A stretch of 64,000 nt of DNA from Pectinatus frisingensis (GTDB lineage Bacteria > Bacillota > Negativicutes > Selenomonadales > Selenomonadaceae), in the NCBI RefSeq assembly GCF_015732285.1, contig NZ_WIQU01000022.1, positions 127,118 to 191,117 on the forward strand, read 5' to 3'. The notes under the pieces were generated by a model. The model was not told where the DNA came from. It ran no database searches and saw nothing but the letters and a program-made list of their open reading frames with translations. The position numbers were made by a program, and so were the translations under genes. Numbering within the stretch: position 1 is the stretch's first letter; the number at the start of each line of letters is the position of its first letter. Below, piece after piece: positions 26,958 to 35,724 of this stretch.

Positions 26958-27230
26958 ATGAAACGCTATTTTGGTCAAGCTTATGGACGGGTCCAGGGTG
27001 TGGGGTTTCGTTATTTTGTACAGTCTGCGGCAAAAAAACTGGGTCTGACCGGATGGGTGAAAAATATGGATGATGGTAGTGTGACAATGCAAGTGCAGGG
27101 TGAGGAAAAAAACATAAATGGGCTTTTTATTAAAATAAAACAGGGTAATATGTTTATAAAAGCCAGTAAATTTACCACTAAAGAAATAAATTGCATAGAT
27201 GCGGAACAAGATTTTGATATAAAATATTGA
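26958..27230 (+). CDS. acyP: Acylphosphatase
   Basis: Small alpha/beta protein with the acylphosphatase signature GRVQGVGFRYFVQ (catalytic arginine) and GWVKNMDDGSV (catalytic asparagine). It hydrolyses acyl phosphates such as carbamoyl or acetyl phosphate. The start at 26958 has AAGGGA; a longer start eight codons upstream is rejected. 90 aa. Confidence 0.93.
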   Translation: MKRYFGQAYGRVQGVGFRYFVQSAAKKLGLTGWVKNMDDGSVTMQVQGEEKNINGLFIKIKQGNMFIKASKFTTKEINCIDAEQDFDIKY

Positions 27231-27254
27231 TGGATGGTAAAATAAAAATGGATA

Positions 27255-27716
27255 GTGAGAATATTGAAAAAAATTTTAGTTTTGCATGGGCCAAATTTGA
27301 ATTTGCTGGGAACGCGTGAGCCGGAAATATATGGATCAACTACTTTACAGGACATAAATATGATTTTACGGCAGCAGGCCGAAGCAGCAAATGTCATCAT
27401 TAATTTTAAACAAAGTAATTTTGAGGGAGAAATTGTCGAGGCTATTCAACATGCTGCTGATTATGATTATGTTATATTAAATGCAGCGGCATTTACTCAT
27501 TATAGTATAGCTATTCGTGATGCTATTGCGGCCGTGAGAACACCGGTCATTGAAGTGCATTTGTCCAACGTGGATAAACGGGAAGAGTTTCGCCATAAAT
27601 CAGTGATCGCACCGGTAGTCGTTGGACGGATATGTGGTTTCGGTGTGGATAGCTACAAAGCAGCATTGTATTGTGCAATAAATAAATTATCCGGAGTTGA
27701 CAGTGATGCAGATTGA
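27255..27716 (+). CDS. aroQ: 3-dehydroquinate dehydratase, type II
   Basis: Third step of the shikimate pathway. The sequence shows VLHGPNLNLLGTREPEIYG with the catalytic tyrosine and asparagine, NAAAFTHYSIAIRDAI, and VIEVHLSNVDKREEFRHKS with the histidine. The start is GTG 27255 or the in-frame TTG 27264; neither has a strong ribosome binding site. About 150 aa, as usual. It overlaps the next gene by 11 bp. Confidence 0.95.
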   Translation: MRILKKILVLHGPNLNLLGTREPEIYGSTTLQDINMILRQQAEAANVIINFKQSNFEGEIVEAIQHAADYDYVILNAAAFTHYSIAIRDAIAAVRTPVIEVHLSNVDKREEFRHKSVIAPVVVGRICGFGVDSYKAALYCAINKLSGVDSDAD

Positions 27717-28770
27717 CAGATTGGGAAAATTAAGGAAATTTTTGACTAATAAAAATGCTGAGGCTGTAATAATCAATAAGAATGAAAATGTCCATTATTT
27801 CAGTGGCTTCTATGGTGATGATTCGGCATTGGTAATAACTATGGATAAAGAATATTTGCTGACAGATTCCCGGTATATGGAACAGGCCAGTCAGCAAAGT
27901 GATTTTACACTGATTGAACAAAAAAAAGGGTTACTCAGTAAGATAGCTGAAGTGGTTTGCAATAATAATATAGTTAAGCTGGCTTTTGAAGAAAATGCAC
28001 TTTTGTATGCTTCTTATGCAGCTTTGCAAAAAATGCTGCCACAAGCTGTTTTATCTGTTCCGTTGAATCTGGATTGTCTGCGCGCAAAAAAAGATGAAAC
28101 TGAGCTGGATTTAGTAAAAAAAGCTGTAGCAATAAGTGATGCAGCTTTTTCACATATTATTAAATTTATAAAACCAGGTATATCAGAAATTGCAGTAGCT
28201 GCGGAACTGGAGAACCGCATGCGGCAATTAGGCAGTGAACGGCCGGCATTTACTACAATTGTGGCCTCTGGCAAGCGGGGCAGTCTGCCGCATGGTATTG
28301 CCACAGAAAAGTTGATTGTTGACGGAGAATTTGTTACAATGGATTTTGGCGCAGTTTATAAGGGGTATCATTCTGATATTACACGTACGGTTTGTGTCGG
28401 TAAGGCATCGAAACGGCAAAGGGATTTATATGAAACAGTGGTTAAAGCGCATTTGATGGGTATTGATAGCGTAAGGCCGGATACTGACGGAAAGACCATT
28501 GATGCACCATCACGGCAGTTTATAAAAAGTATGGGATATGGTGATTATGGGCACGGACTGGGACACGGTGTGGGATTGGAAATACATGAACTGCCGCGCC
28601 TTTCACCGATGGCAGATAATGTGATACTTCGTACTAACATGCTTGTAACGATAGAACCGGGAATATATGTTCCCGGCTTTGGCGGAGTGAGAATAGAAGA
28701 TACGGTATTAGTTGGCCAAAGCGGCGCAATTCCTTTAACTAAAAGCCGTAAAGATTTACTTGAATTATAA
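27706..28770 (+). CDS. pepP: Xaa-Pro aminopeptidase (M24 family)
   Basis: Two-domain creatinase-fold peptidase (354 aa): an N-terminal creatinase domain with NVHYFSGFYGDDSALVI and a C-terminal M24 metallopeptidase domain with metal ligands in TMDFGAVYKGYHSDITRTV, GHGLGHGVGLEIHE, TIEPGIYVPGFGGVRIEDT. It removes N-terminal residues before proline. The start at 27706 follows GGAG. The order aroQ-pepP-efp is the Bacillus yqhS-yqhT-efp arrangement. Confidence 0.93.
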   Translation: MQIDRLGKLRKFLTNKNAEAVIINKNENVHYFSGFYGDDSALVITMDKEYLLTDSRYMEQASQQSDFTLIEQKKGLLSKIAEVVCNNNIVKLAFEENALLYASYAALQKMLPQAVLSVPLNLDCLRAKKDETELDLVKKAVAISDAAFSHIIKFIKPGISEIAVAAELENRMRQLGSERPAFTTIVASGKRGSLPHGIATEKLIVDGEFVTMDFGAVYKGYHSDITRTVCVGKASKRQRDLYETVVKAHLMGIDSVRPDTDGKTIDAPSRQFIKSMGYGDYGHGLGHGVGLEIHELPRLSPMADNVILRTNMLVTIEPGIYVPGFGGVRIEDTVLVGQSGAIPLTKSRKDLLEL

Positions 28771-28858
28771 CGTTTTGTAACTAAAGCAGTTATCCAAGAG
28801 AATATAATTGTTATTGGATAAGATAAATGTAAATTTATTAATTGGGGGTTTATTTTTA

Positions 28859-29416
28859 ATGATTTCAAGCAGCGATTTTCGCACAGGCCTTACTCTGGAG
28901 ATTGATAACGGCGTATGGCAGATAATTGATTTCCAGCATGTAAAACCGGGTAAAGGTGCAGCTTTTGTACGCACGAAGATAAAAAATATACAAACAGGTG
29001 CTGTTGTTGAACGTACATTCAATCCTAATGAAAAATTACCGGCTGCACACCTTGAAACCAGTCAGAAACAATATTTATATGAAAGTGACGGAATGTACAC
29101 TTTTATGGACAATGAAACGTATGAACAAGTTGAACTCAGCAAGGAACAGCTTGGTGATGCACTTAACTTTTTGAAGGAAAATATGGATATCAGCATACAA
29201 ACCTTCAAGGGAAAAATAATCGGAATATCACTTCCTAATTCTGTGGTGCTGGCTGTCGTTGAATGTGAACCGAGTGTTAAAGGTGACACGGCTACAGGGG
29301 CAACGAAAATGGCAAAAGTTGAAACGGGTTACGAAGTGCGTGTGCCTTTGTTTGTGAATGAAGGCGATAAACTTCGTATTGATACACGTACTGGAAATTA
29401 TATCGAACGTGCTTAA
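28859..29416 (+). CDS. efp: Translation elongation factor P
   Basis: It relieves ribosome stalling at polyproline stretches. Three beta-barrel domains in 185 aa: [20 protein letters not shown], the tip loop [17 protein letters not shown] (modified lysine position in the loop PGKG), and [25 protein letters not shown] near the C-terminus. The start at 28859 lies about ten bases after GGGGG; a longer N-terminal extension is rejected because it is not in the family. A terminator follows. Confidence 0.97.
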   Translation: MISSSDFRTGLTLEIDNGVWQIIDFQHVKPGKGAAFVRTKIKNIQTGAVVERTFNPNEKLPAAHLETSQKQYLYESDGMYTFMDNETYEQVELSKEQLGDALNFLKENMDISIQTFKGKIIGISLPNSVVLAVVECEPSVKGDTATGATKMAKVETGYEVRVPLFVNEGDKLRIDTRTGNYIERA

Positions 29417-29423
29417 GTACGAT

Positions 29424-29461
29424 AAAAAGACACTATGCTTTTTTGGCAATAGTGTCTTTTT
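29424..29461 (+). terminator. Intrinsic terminator after efp
   Basis: A 12-bp stem (29424-29435 with 29450-29461) ending in TTTTT; it closes the mltG-to-efp run. Confidence 0.88.
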
Positions 29462-29587
29462 ATTAAAACATGGATATATAGGAGATATTATATATAATGC
29501 TGATTTATCAAAAGAACTGCAACAAAAATTAAAAAGAGTCTACATATGAAATATATTGATAGTAAATGTAATGTTGTAATTTTTTTC

Positions 29588-29616
29588 TTGCGTTTGAAAT
29601 TTGAGAGGTGTATAAT
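29588..29616 (+). promoter_or_regulatory. ilvE promoter
   Basis: TTGCGT (29588-29593), 17-bp spacer, TATAAT (29611-29616), with an AGGAG ribosome binding site before the ATG at 29651. The leader is short, so no attenuator or T-box fits here. Confidence 0.7.
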
Positions 29617-29650
29617 GTATTCATTCCACAATGATAGGAGATAATTATAT

Positions 29651-30721
29651 ATGAGTACTGTTAAATTTGTAAAGGCTGCAAAACTCAAGGAAAAGCCTGA
29701 CGTAGCTAAAATTGGCTTTGGTACGCATTTTACAGACTACATGTTTGAAATGACTTATACGGAGGGAAAAGGCTGGCATAATGCACAAATTATTCCGTAT
29801 GATAATATATCTGTAAGCCCGGCAAATGCTACCATTCATTATGGACAGGCTATTTTTGAAGGAATGAAGGCTTTCCGCCAGGGAAACAAAGTGGTCATTT
29901 TTCGACCTATGGATCATATCAAGCGCCTGAACAATTCAGCACGGATTTTAGACATTCCGCAGGTTGATACAGCTTTTGTCCATGATGCGTTAAAGCAGCT
30001 TATAACAATTGAAAAAGATTGGGTACCAGCGCAGCGGGGTCAAAGCCTTTACATCAGGCCGTTTATTTTTGCTGATGATGGTTTTCTCGGTGTAAGTGTT
30101 GGTAAAACTTATAAAATGTACATAATATTGTCACCGGTGGCGGCTTATTATGCGCACGGTTTTGCTCCTGTCAAAATAATGGTGGAAGATACATATGTAA
30201 GAGCTACTAAAGGAGGATTAGGTGAGGCTAAAACTCCGGCTAACTATGCAGCAAGTCTGCATGCAGGGCTTGTAGCTCATCAAAAGGGTTACGATCAAAC
30301 ATTGTGGCTTGACGGTGTAGAACGTAAGTACATTGAGGAAGTTGGCTCAATGAACATATTATTTAAAATTGATGGTGAAATAGTAACACCGGAACTTGAT
30401 GGCAGCATTTTAAGCGGGATAACACGCCGTACAGTTTTACAGGTTGCCAAAGAATGGGGATATCCGGTGGCAGAACGTCGCATATCAATTGACGAAATCA
30501 AAGATGCTTATAAGAAGGGGCATTTGGAAGAAGTGTTTGGCTCGGGTACAGCAGCTGTAATATCACCGGTTGGTGTTTTGGGATATAAGGGTGAAGATAT
30601 GATTATAAATAATGGTCAAATAGGTCCGTTTGCTCAAAAAATGTTTAATTATGTAACCGGTGTACAATGTGGTGCAGAAAAAGATATCCATGGGTTTACT
30701 GAAATTGTAGCAGAAGTTTGA
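29651..30721 (+). CDS. ilvE: Branched-chain amino acid aminotransferase
   Basis: PLP enzyme (fold type IV, 356 aa) making valine, leucine and isoleucine from their keto acids. It shows ATIHYGQAIFEGMKAFR, RPFIFADDGFLGV, GGLGEAKTPANYAAS with the PLP lysine, LDGVERKYIEEVGSMNI and SGITRRTVLQVA. It is monocistronic, with promoter and terminator on its flanks. Confidence 0.97.
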   Translation: MSTVKFVKAAKLKEKPDVAKIGFGTHFTDYMFEMTYTEGKGWHNAQIIPYDNISVSPANATIHYGQAIFEGMKAFRQGNKVVIFRPMDHIKRLNNSARILDIPQVDTAFVHDALKQLITIEKDWVPAQRGQSLYIRPFIFADDGFLGVSVGKTYKMYIILSPVAAYYAHGFAPVKIMVEDTYVRATKGGLGEAKTPANYAASLHAGLVAHQKGYDQTLWLDGVERKYIEEVGSMNILFKIDGEIVTPELDGSILSGITRRTVLQVAKEWGYPVAERRISIDEIKDAYKKGHLEEVFGSGTAAVISPVGVLGYKGEDMIINNGQIGPFAQKMFNYVTGVQCGAEKDIHGFTEIVAEV

Positions 30722-30781
30722 ATAAGGTATAATAATATTATAGGTTTCATAATAGAGTAAATTGCATTGTTATGGGGCAAT

Positions 30782-30817
30782 AAAAAAGATGGGGAATTTT
30801 TCTTCCCCATCTTTTTT
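30782..30817. terminator. Bidirectional terminator between ilvE and rpmA
   Basis: Perfect 15-bp stem (30782-30796 with 30803-30817), A-run and T-run at its ends, between convergent genes. Confidence 0.93.
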
Positions 30818-30819
30818 AT

Positions 30820-31101
30820 TTATTCAGCGGCATATACGCTGATTTGTCTTTTATAACGTCCGTTGCGTTCAAAGGCAACTTTACCGTTGACCTTAGCAAA
30901 CAAAGTATCATCTTTACCGATGCCAACATTTTGACCGGGATGGAAATGAGTACCTCTTTGACGGACTAAGATGCTGCCAGCACTGACAAGAGTACCAGCT
31001 TGTTCTTTGACACCGAGGCGCTTAGCTTCACTATCACGGCCATTACGAGTACTGCTGACACCTTTTTTATGAGCAAAAAGCTGTAAATCAAAATTAAACA
31101 T
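30820..31101 (-). CDS. rpmA: 50S ribosomal protein L27 with cleaved N-terminal extension
   Basis: L27 of the large subunit. The sequence begins [20 protein letters not shown]: the first nine residues (ending QLF) are the extension typical of Firmicutes, removed by Prp before AHKKG so that the L27 tail can reach the peptidyl-transferase centre. The rest is standard ([20 protein letters not shown]). 93 aa, last gene of rplU-prp-rpmA. Confidence 0.98.
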   Translation of the reverse strand: MFNFDLQLFAHKKGVSSTRNGRDSEAKRLGVKEQAGTLVSAGSILVRQRGTHFHPGQNVGIGKDDTLFAKVNGKVAFERNGRYKRQISVYAAE

Positions 31102-31106
31102 TCAGT

Positions 31107-31424
31107 TCACCCCCTGGTGGTTGAAATAGCGACGTTGTCAGGATTCTTTTGGGATATCTCCATAAAACCTAACACAGCTACCGAAAATATCGCTTCAGTA
31201 AGCTCAGTAGGTGCATCTTGTAAATTTACCCGCAGATATCCCGCTCTAACATCATAGTTGATTTTAAAATGTAAATGTTTCGTCAAGCTTAAAATGACCG
31301 ATTGCGCCAGTGCCGATACAGCGGCACAAACTATATCCATCCCATATTCACCAGCATTGGCATGGCCTTTTATTAACAGTCCGTTAATTTTGCTGCCAGA
31401 GTAATGGATAGTTATGTCAATCAT
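31107..31424 (-). CDS. prp: Ribosomal-processing cysteine protease Prp
   Basis: It cleaves the N-terminal extension of L27. The catalytic pair is His in IKGHANAGEYG (about residue 21) and Cys in DIVCAAVSALAQS (about residue 33). 105 aa. It lies between rplU and rpmA as in other Firmicutes, and its ATG overlaps the rplU stop by one base. Confidence 0.96.
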   Translation of the reverse strand: MIDITIHYSGSKINGLLIKGHANAGEYGMDIVCAAVSALAQSVILSLTKHLHFKINYDVRAGYLRVNLQDAPTELTEAIFSVAVLGFMEISQKNPDNVAISTTRG

Positions 31425-31735
31425 TATGCTTCAATGTTTTCAATGGTAATTTTTGTATATGGCTGACGATGCCCCTGACGACGACGATAATTAGATTTAG
31501 CCTTATACTTGAAAATCAGGATCTTTTTGGCCTTATCCTGTTTGTCGACTTTAGCGGTAATCTTTGCACCATTAACAACAGGAGTGCCGATTTTTACATC
31601 ATCATCGTTAACTACTGTTAAAATTTCATCAAATGTAACGGTAGTACCTTCTGCTGCATCAAGTTTTTCAACAGTAATAGTATCTCCCTCAGAAACACGA
31701 TACTGTTTGCCGCCTGTTTTAAAAATAGCGTACAT
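31424..31735 (-). CDS. rplU: 50S ribosomal protein L21
   Basis: 103 aa with [19 protein letters not shown] at the N-terminus and the basic [19 protein letters not shown] near the end, diagnostic for bacterial L21. First gene of the operon. Confidence 0.98.
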   Translation of the reverse strand: MYAIFKTGGKQYRVSEGDTITVEKLDAAEGTTVTFDEILTVVNDDDVKIGTPVVNGAKITAKVDKQDKAKKILIFKYKAKSNYRRRQGHRQPYTKITIENIEA

Positions 31736-31874
31736 TATACTTACACCTGCCTCTTAATATACTCGCCAGTTTATGGTTAGCATGAAGCTATTGAACCTCA
31801 CTGAGCGGTTGATAAGAATGTTTGCAACAAACTTATACTTAAGCAGTTTAGCATAAATTTGTCATATCTGTCAA
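31736..31874 (-). promoter_or_regulatory. rplU leader and promoter
   Basis: On the minus strand TTGACA (31869-31874) and TAAACT (31845-31850, 18-bp spacer) precede a leader of roughly 100 bases. The leader holds a small hairpin (GTTTG-TTG-CAAAC) and another pairing around GCGAGT. It sits where the L21 leader of Firmicutes lies, but I could not verify that motif base by base. The -35 overlaps the stop codon of the upstream yitT-like gene. Confidence 0.5.
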
Positions 31875-32770
31875 TCCTTATCTTCATCTTCATCATAATA
31901 ATTCTGCTTTGCCAGTTCAGCAGGATTAATATTTTTAATGGTAAAACCACGTCCGGCAACTTCTGAAGCATCTGATATTATCATGAAGGCCGTCGGATCC
32001 AGAGCGTATACGATAGACTTTATTTTACTGATTTGAGTTAAACTGGCTACTACCAGCATTATATTTTTTTGTTGACGGGTAAATGCACCTTCACCATGGA
32101 AGAATGTAACGCCGCGGTTCAGGTACTGCATGATCAAGGGAGCAATTTGCTCGGCCTTAGGTGATACGATCATTATGGATTTTTTTCTATTAAAACCGGC
32201 TACTACCTTGTTAGTCATTTCTGCTGATATATACATGCCGATTAATGTGTAAAGACCGGTATTGACATTAAAAATAAAAATACCAATGACTATTATTACA
32301 AGATTAAGTACAAAAATTGCTGTTCCTACATCGAAGGAGTAAAATTTTTTAATTACTGCACCGACCACATCAAGACCGCCTGTATTTGAATCGGCCCGAA
32401 AAATTATTCCAAAACCGATACCAGATAAGACACCGCCAAAAATGGAATTCAACATTCGATTATCAATAGCATTATAGCTGGCAAGAAAGCTGGTAGTATC
32501 GATACAAACAGAAAATAATGTCATACCAATGATGGTATCGACAGCATATAATTTGCCGAATACACGATAGGACAGATAAACTATAGGCAAATTGTAAATT
32601 ATTAGCTGTATACCTATAGGTAAATTGAACAAATAGTATAGAATAATTGCAATACCACTGATACCTCCGGACAGAAGCTGTGCCGGAACCAAGAATATAT
32701 TCATGGCAGCGCCACTGATCAGGCAGCCGATAAATATTTGAGTGTAACGTCTAAGATGAAACGCAAACAT
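31871..32770 (-). CDS. YitT family membrane protein (DUF161 + DUF2179)
   Basis: About five to six membrane helices in the first 200 residues (RRYTQIFIGCLISGAAMNIFL onwards, GGISGIAIILYY, GFGIIFRADSNTGGLDVVG) and a C-terminal cytosolic DUF2179 domain (KSIMIVSPKAEQIAPLIMQ to TIKNINP). The start at 32770 has GGAGG. Members are common in Firmicutes; transport substrate and role are not established. 299 aa. Confidence 0.9.
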   Translation of the reverse strand: MFAFHLRRYTQIFIGCLISGAAMNIFLVPAQLLSGGISGIAIILYYLFNLPIGIQLIIYNLPIVYLSYRVFGKLYAVDTIIGMTLFSVCIDTTSFLASYNAIDNRMLNSIFGGVLSGIGFGIIFRADSNTGGLDVVGAVIKKFYSFDVGTAIFVLNLVIIVIGIFIFNVNTGLYTLIGMYISAEMTNKVVAGFNRKKSIMIVSPKAEQIAPLIMQYLNRGVTFFHGEGAFTRQQKNIMLVVASLTQISKIKSIVYALDPTAFMIISDASEVAGRGFTIKNINPAELAKQNYYDEDEDKD

Positions 32771-32919
32771 GCTTATTCCTCCGTAAATTTTCTTGTATGT
32801 ATAAGAATATAACACATTTAAATGACTTTTACATTAATTACCAAGGAATATAATAAATTATGCTGAAAAAGTTGTTGCCGCAAAATGGGTTGTGTTTAGC
32901 ATGGGTTAATATGAAAAAA

Positions 32920-34332
32920 TTAAACGACTGCTTTGTACAGCCGGCGGCGTATTGTCAGTATTATGCCAAGTGTGCAGATCACAGCTATAACAATACAGGC
33001 TGACTTCATTCCAAATAAAAAAGCAATGTTGTGTCCATTAGTAAAAGTTGTTATATGGTGCCCAAGAATAATGCTCATACCAGTGTACAGCAGTGTATTG
33101 GCAACGGCAATACCGGCAGCATTGCCAATATAGCGTATCAAGGCATTGACACTACCGGCAATACCTATTTTATTTGATGGGACAGACGACATAACAATGT
33201 AATTATTAGGTGGCTGAAAAGCACCGTTACCGATTCCCATCAGGGCAATTAATAAAGCAATGCTTGATAATGATGTATTAACCGTGACAAAACCGACCAG
33301 GAAAAGTCCGCACGCCGTTAATGACAAGCCAATTATGGTGAGACGTTCAGCCCCCCCAATATGATCAGACAAAGCTCCGCACAACGGTGAAACAACGATA
33401 AGCAGCAGCGGATATAAAGACATATACAGACCGGCTGATGCTGAATCCAATTGACGAATGTATTCTAAGTAAAAAGGCATAATGAAAGAAAAAGCTGAAA
33501 TAGCCATATACGATGTAAAGGCGCAAAAAATACTTATTGAAAACAAATTATTTTCAAAAATATGTAAATCGAGTACCGGATATGTAATTTGTCGTTCTAA
33601 TTTAATAAATAATAAAAAACTAATGACGGATATGCAGCTGCATATTAAAATAAATGGGGTAAAAAAACCATGTATTTGGCTTTCCTGCAAAATATAAAAC
33701 AAGTTGGACATTGATAAAGCAAATAATAAGGCACCCTTGAAGTCAAGCGGGATATGTTGTTGCCTTTCATGAGGAAAAATTAATAAACCGCCAATAAAAA
33801 CCAATAGGCCGAATGGGATGTTGATCAAAAACATGCAGGGCCAGCCAGCAAGGGCAATTATAAATCCACCAAGTGATGGTCCGGTAACGAAACCCAGGGC
33901 AACAAATGCACCATTTATTCCCAATGCTTTGCCCCTGCCGGCACCGGGAAAAGCACGAACTATAATGGCTTGGCTATTAGCCATGGTTGCACCGCCACCA
34001 ATTGCCTGGATAATTCGTGCGGCTATCAAAAGCGGTAATGTTGGGGCAAGACTGCATAATAAAGAACCAATTGTAAAAATTAATATACCAAGTTGGAAAA
34101 TTTTTGCTTGTCCATATATATCTCCCAGTTTCCCAAAGAGAATTATATCGGCTATCAATGTTATAAAGTAAGCATTTGCTACCCAGGCAACTGCTGCGGA
34201 GCTGACATGCAGGGCATTAGCCATAACAGGTAATGCTATGTTGGTCACACTGGTGTCAATTGTTGCCATAAAAGGAGCCAGTACGGTGATAAAAAGAATC
34301 AACCGGTTATTGCCGCGTAATTTACTAAACAA
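32920..34332 (-). CDS. MFS multidrug-type exporter, DHA2 (14-helix) family
   Basis: 470 aa with about fourteen hydrophobic helices. The DHA2 motifs are visible: MATIDTSVTNIALPVMA in helix 1, FGKLGDIYGQAKIF loop motif A, RIIQAIGGGATMANSQAII and GPSLGGFIIALAGWPCMFLINIPFG (antiporter motif C region). Proton-driven export of toxic compounds is the family role; substrate unknown. The start is TTG 34332, about eight bases after GGAGAT; the nearby ATG is in another frame. It follows a DUF218 gene after 47 bp, possibly one transcript. Confidence 0.92.
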   Translation of the reverse strand: MFSKLRGNNRLILFITVLAPFMATIDTSVTNIALPVMANALHVSSAAVAWVANAYFITLIADIILFGKLGDIYGQAKIFQLGILIFTIGSLLCSLAPTLPLLIAARIIQAIGGGATMANSQAIIVRAFPGAGRGKALGINGAFVALGFVTGPSLGGFIIALAGWPCMFLINIPFGLLVFIGGLLIFPHERQQHIPLDFKGALLFALSMSNLFYILQESQIHGFFTPFILICSCISVISFLLFIKLERQITYPVLDLHIFENNLFSISIFCAFTSYMAISAFSFIMPFYLEYIRQLDSASAGLYMSLYPLLLIVVSPLCGALSDHIGGAERLTIIGLSLTACGLFLVGFVTVNTSLSSIALLIALMGIGNGAFQPPNNYIVMSSVPSNKIGIAGSVNALIRYIGNAAGIAVANTLLYTGMSIILGHHITTFTNGHNIAFLFGMKSACIVIAVICTLGIILTIRRRLYKAVV

Positions 34333-34379
34333 AAATATACATCTCCAATTATCAGATTAACTCAAAATTGCCAGGATAA

Positions 34380-35177
34380 TCAGCTTCTATAATGCTCATC
34401 GGCAATTCGGACGCTGCCCCAGTTGCTTTGTTGTAAAACTTGGAATGCTTTTTCAACTGTATTCGGTAAATCAATATGTACTAAAAAATTTTTACCCTTG
34501 GGACCATAGCCGTTTTTATCATCTCGCAAACGTGAAATTTCTCCCATGAGAAGAGTGATATAATATTTTATATCCCATAGGCCCCAATATATTTGCCGAA
34601 AAACCGGTTTCCCGGCATGAACGGTAATTTCGGGAAGATAAGGTGCATAATTGATAAGTGTTACCGTTTCTGGCGGCAGTACTTTTTTAAAAGTTGCATC
34701 CATACGCTTTTGCATAGATGCATCCTGCATGATTAGTATTGTTTTAGGTTTATGGCAGCTGTATTCACGAAGTTTTGCTAATGCATAGGTTACATTATTT
34801 CCGCAATTTGTCGATTTGTTTTCGATCAGGCAGTCATGAATCCCATAATTATGTGACAGATAATCAGCCATAATATCAGCTTCGGCACGTCCTTTTGTCA
34901 TCATAGCAGGAAATCGTGCGGCAAATGTCTGTTGCAGAAGATGTGTTGTATGGCCGATACCACCAACTAGTAAAAGCTTTTTGACCAGGCTTTTTTGGTA
35001 TGCCTGTGCTGCAACATCACAGCCAAAGGGGATGCTTCCACCAAATAAAATTAATACATCCACAGCAGCAATACCATATTTAATCTGCAAGGCTGTTGAC
35101 GTAAGCACAGGAATATCCCGTACGGCAAGGTAAGATGTCAATGTATTTGCTGCAGTTGTTGTTTCTAAAATATTCAT
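34380..35177 (-). CDS. DUF218 / YdcF-like protein
   Basis: 265 aa with a Rossmann-like DUF218 domain: DVLILFGGSIPFG, KKLLLVGGIGHTT, TKGRAEADIMADYL, ENKSTNCGNNVTYALAKL and ILIMQDASMQKRM. Escherichia coli YdcF binds SAM, and other DUF218 proteins act on envelope precursors; no membrane anchor is present here, so it resembles YdcF rather than SanA/ElyC. Upstream of the MFS gene on the same strand. Confidence 0.8.
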   Translation of the reverse strand: MNILETTTAANTLTSYLAVRDIPVLTSTALQIKYGIAAVDVLILFGGSIPFGCDVAAQAYQKSLVKKLLLVGGIGHTTHLLQQTFAARFPAMMTKGRAEADIMADYLSHNYGIHDCLIENKSTNCGNNVTYALAKLREYSCHKPKTILIMQDASMQKRMDATFKKVLPPETVTLINYAPYLPEITVHAGKPVFRQIYWGLWDIKYYITLLMGEISRLRDDKNGYGPKGKNFLVHIDLPNTVEKAFQVLQQSNWGSVRIADEHYRS

Positions 35178-35508
35178 AATTAACCTTTCTGTCGAGCAGT
35201 ATCATCAAAATATTTTTTATAAACAAAATATCTCCTTATTTTAGAAAGAAAAATGGATTTTGTACGTTTGAAAATATATCCTATTCATAGGATATATTTT
35301 TTTACAAATTAAGTCAATATTGCCGGCAATATAGGAAAGCAGAGTGTCAGCACGGTGTGATATATTAGATTTTCAAATTATAAATTTTTGTATTTTTATA
35401 GTTTAATGCATATTGGTCTGTTGCATTTATTTTTATTGACATATTATTGATAAATGTTCATTTGGTGAAAAAAACAACAATATTTAGTTAAAAAAATAAA
35501 TAAGGTAC
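35178..35508. other. Intergenic region with two perfect palindromes, no gene seen
   Basis: AT-rich, no convincing frame. It holds a 14-bp-stem hairpin (35271-35284 with 35287-35300, followed by a T-run on the plus strand) and a separate 16-bp perfect palindrome, ATATTGCCGGCAATAT, at 35317-35332. The first could terminate plus-strand antisense transcription; the second looks like an operator for a dimeric regulator of the divergent genes. Confidence 0.5.
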
Positions 35509-35537
35509 TTGACAAAAAAATGTATAAAATATATAAT
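35509..35537 (+). promoter_or_regulatory. Consensus sigma-A promoter upstream of amtB
   Basis: TTGACA (35509-35514), exact 17-bp spacer, TATAAT (35532-35537): both boxes are perfect. Transcription would start near 35544, only about 16 bases before a strong terminator, so this drives either a very short RNA or an attenuated amtB leader. Confidence 0.85.
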
Positions 35538-35559
35538 CAATGACATCATATATAAAGGC

Positions 35560-35606
35560 AACGCAGCCTGTATAGCAGATTATCTGCTGACAGGCTGCGT
35601 TTTTTT
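35560..35606 (+). terminator. Attenuator-like terminator in the amtB leader
   Basis: The outer stem AACGCAGCCTG/CAGGCTGCGTT (35560-35570 with 35591-35601) encloses an inner stem AGCAGA/TCTGCT (35574-35579 with 35583-35588), followed by seven T. It lies about 120 bp before amtB and just after a perfect promoter. Confidence 0.9.
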
Positions 35607-35724
35607 ATGATGAAGATAAATGCATGTAGGCGCAGTGATGTCATTGTGAAACATAGATATCATAATTACAAATTTTAATATGTACACTGGTGCTGCATGT
35701 ATAAAAAAGGAAGGAAAGATTTAT

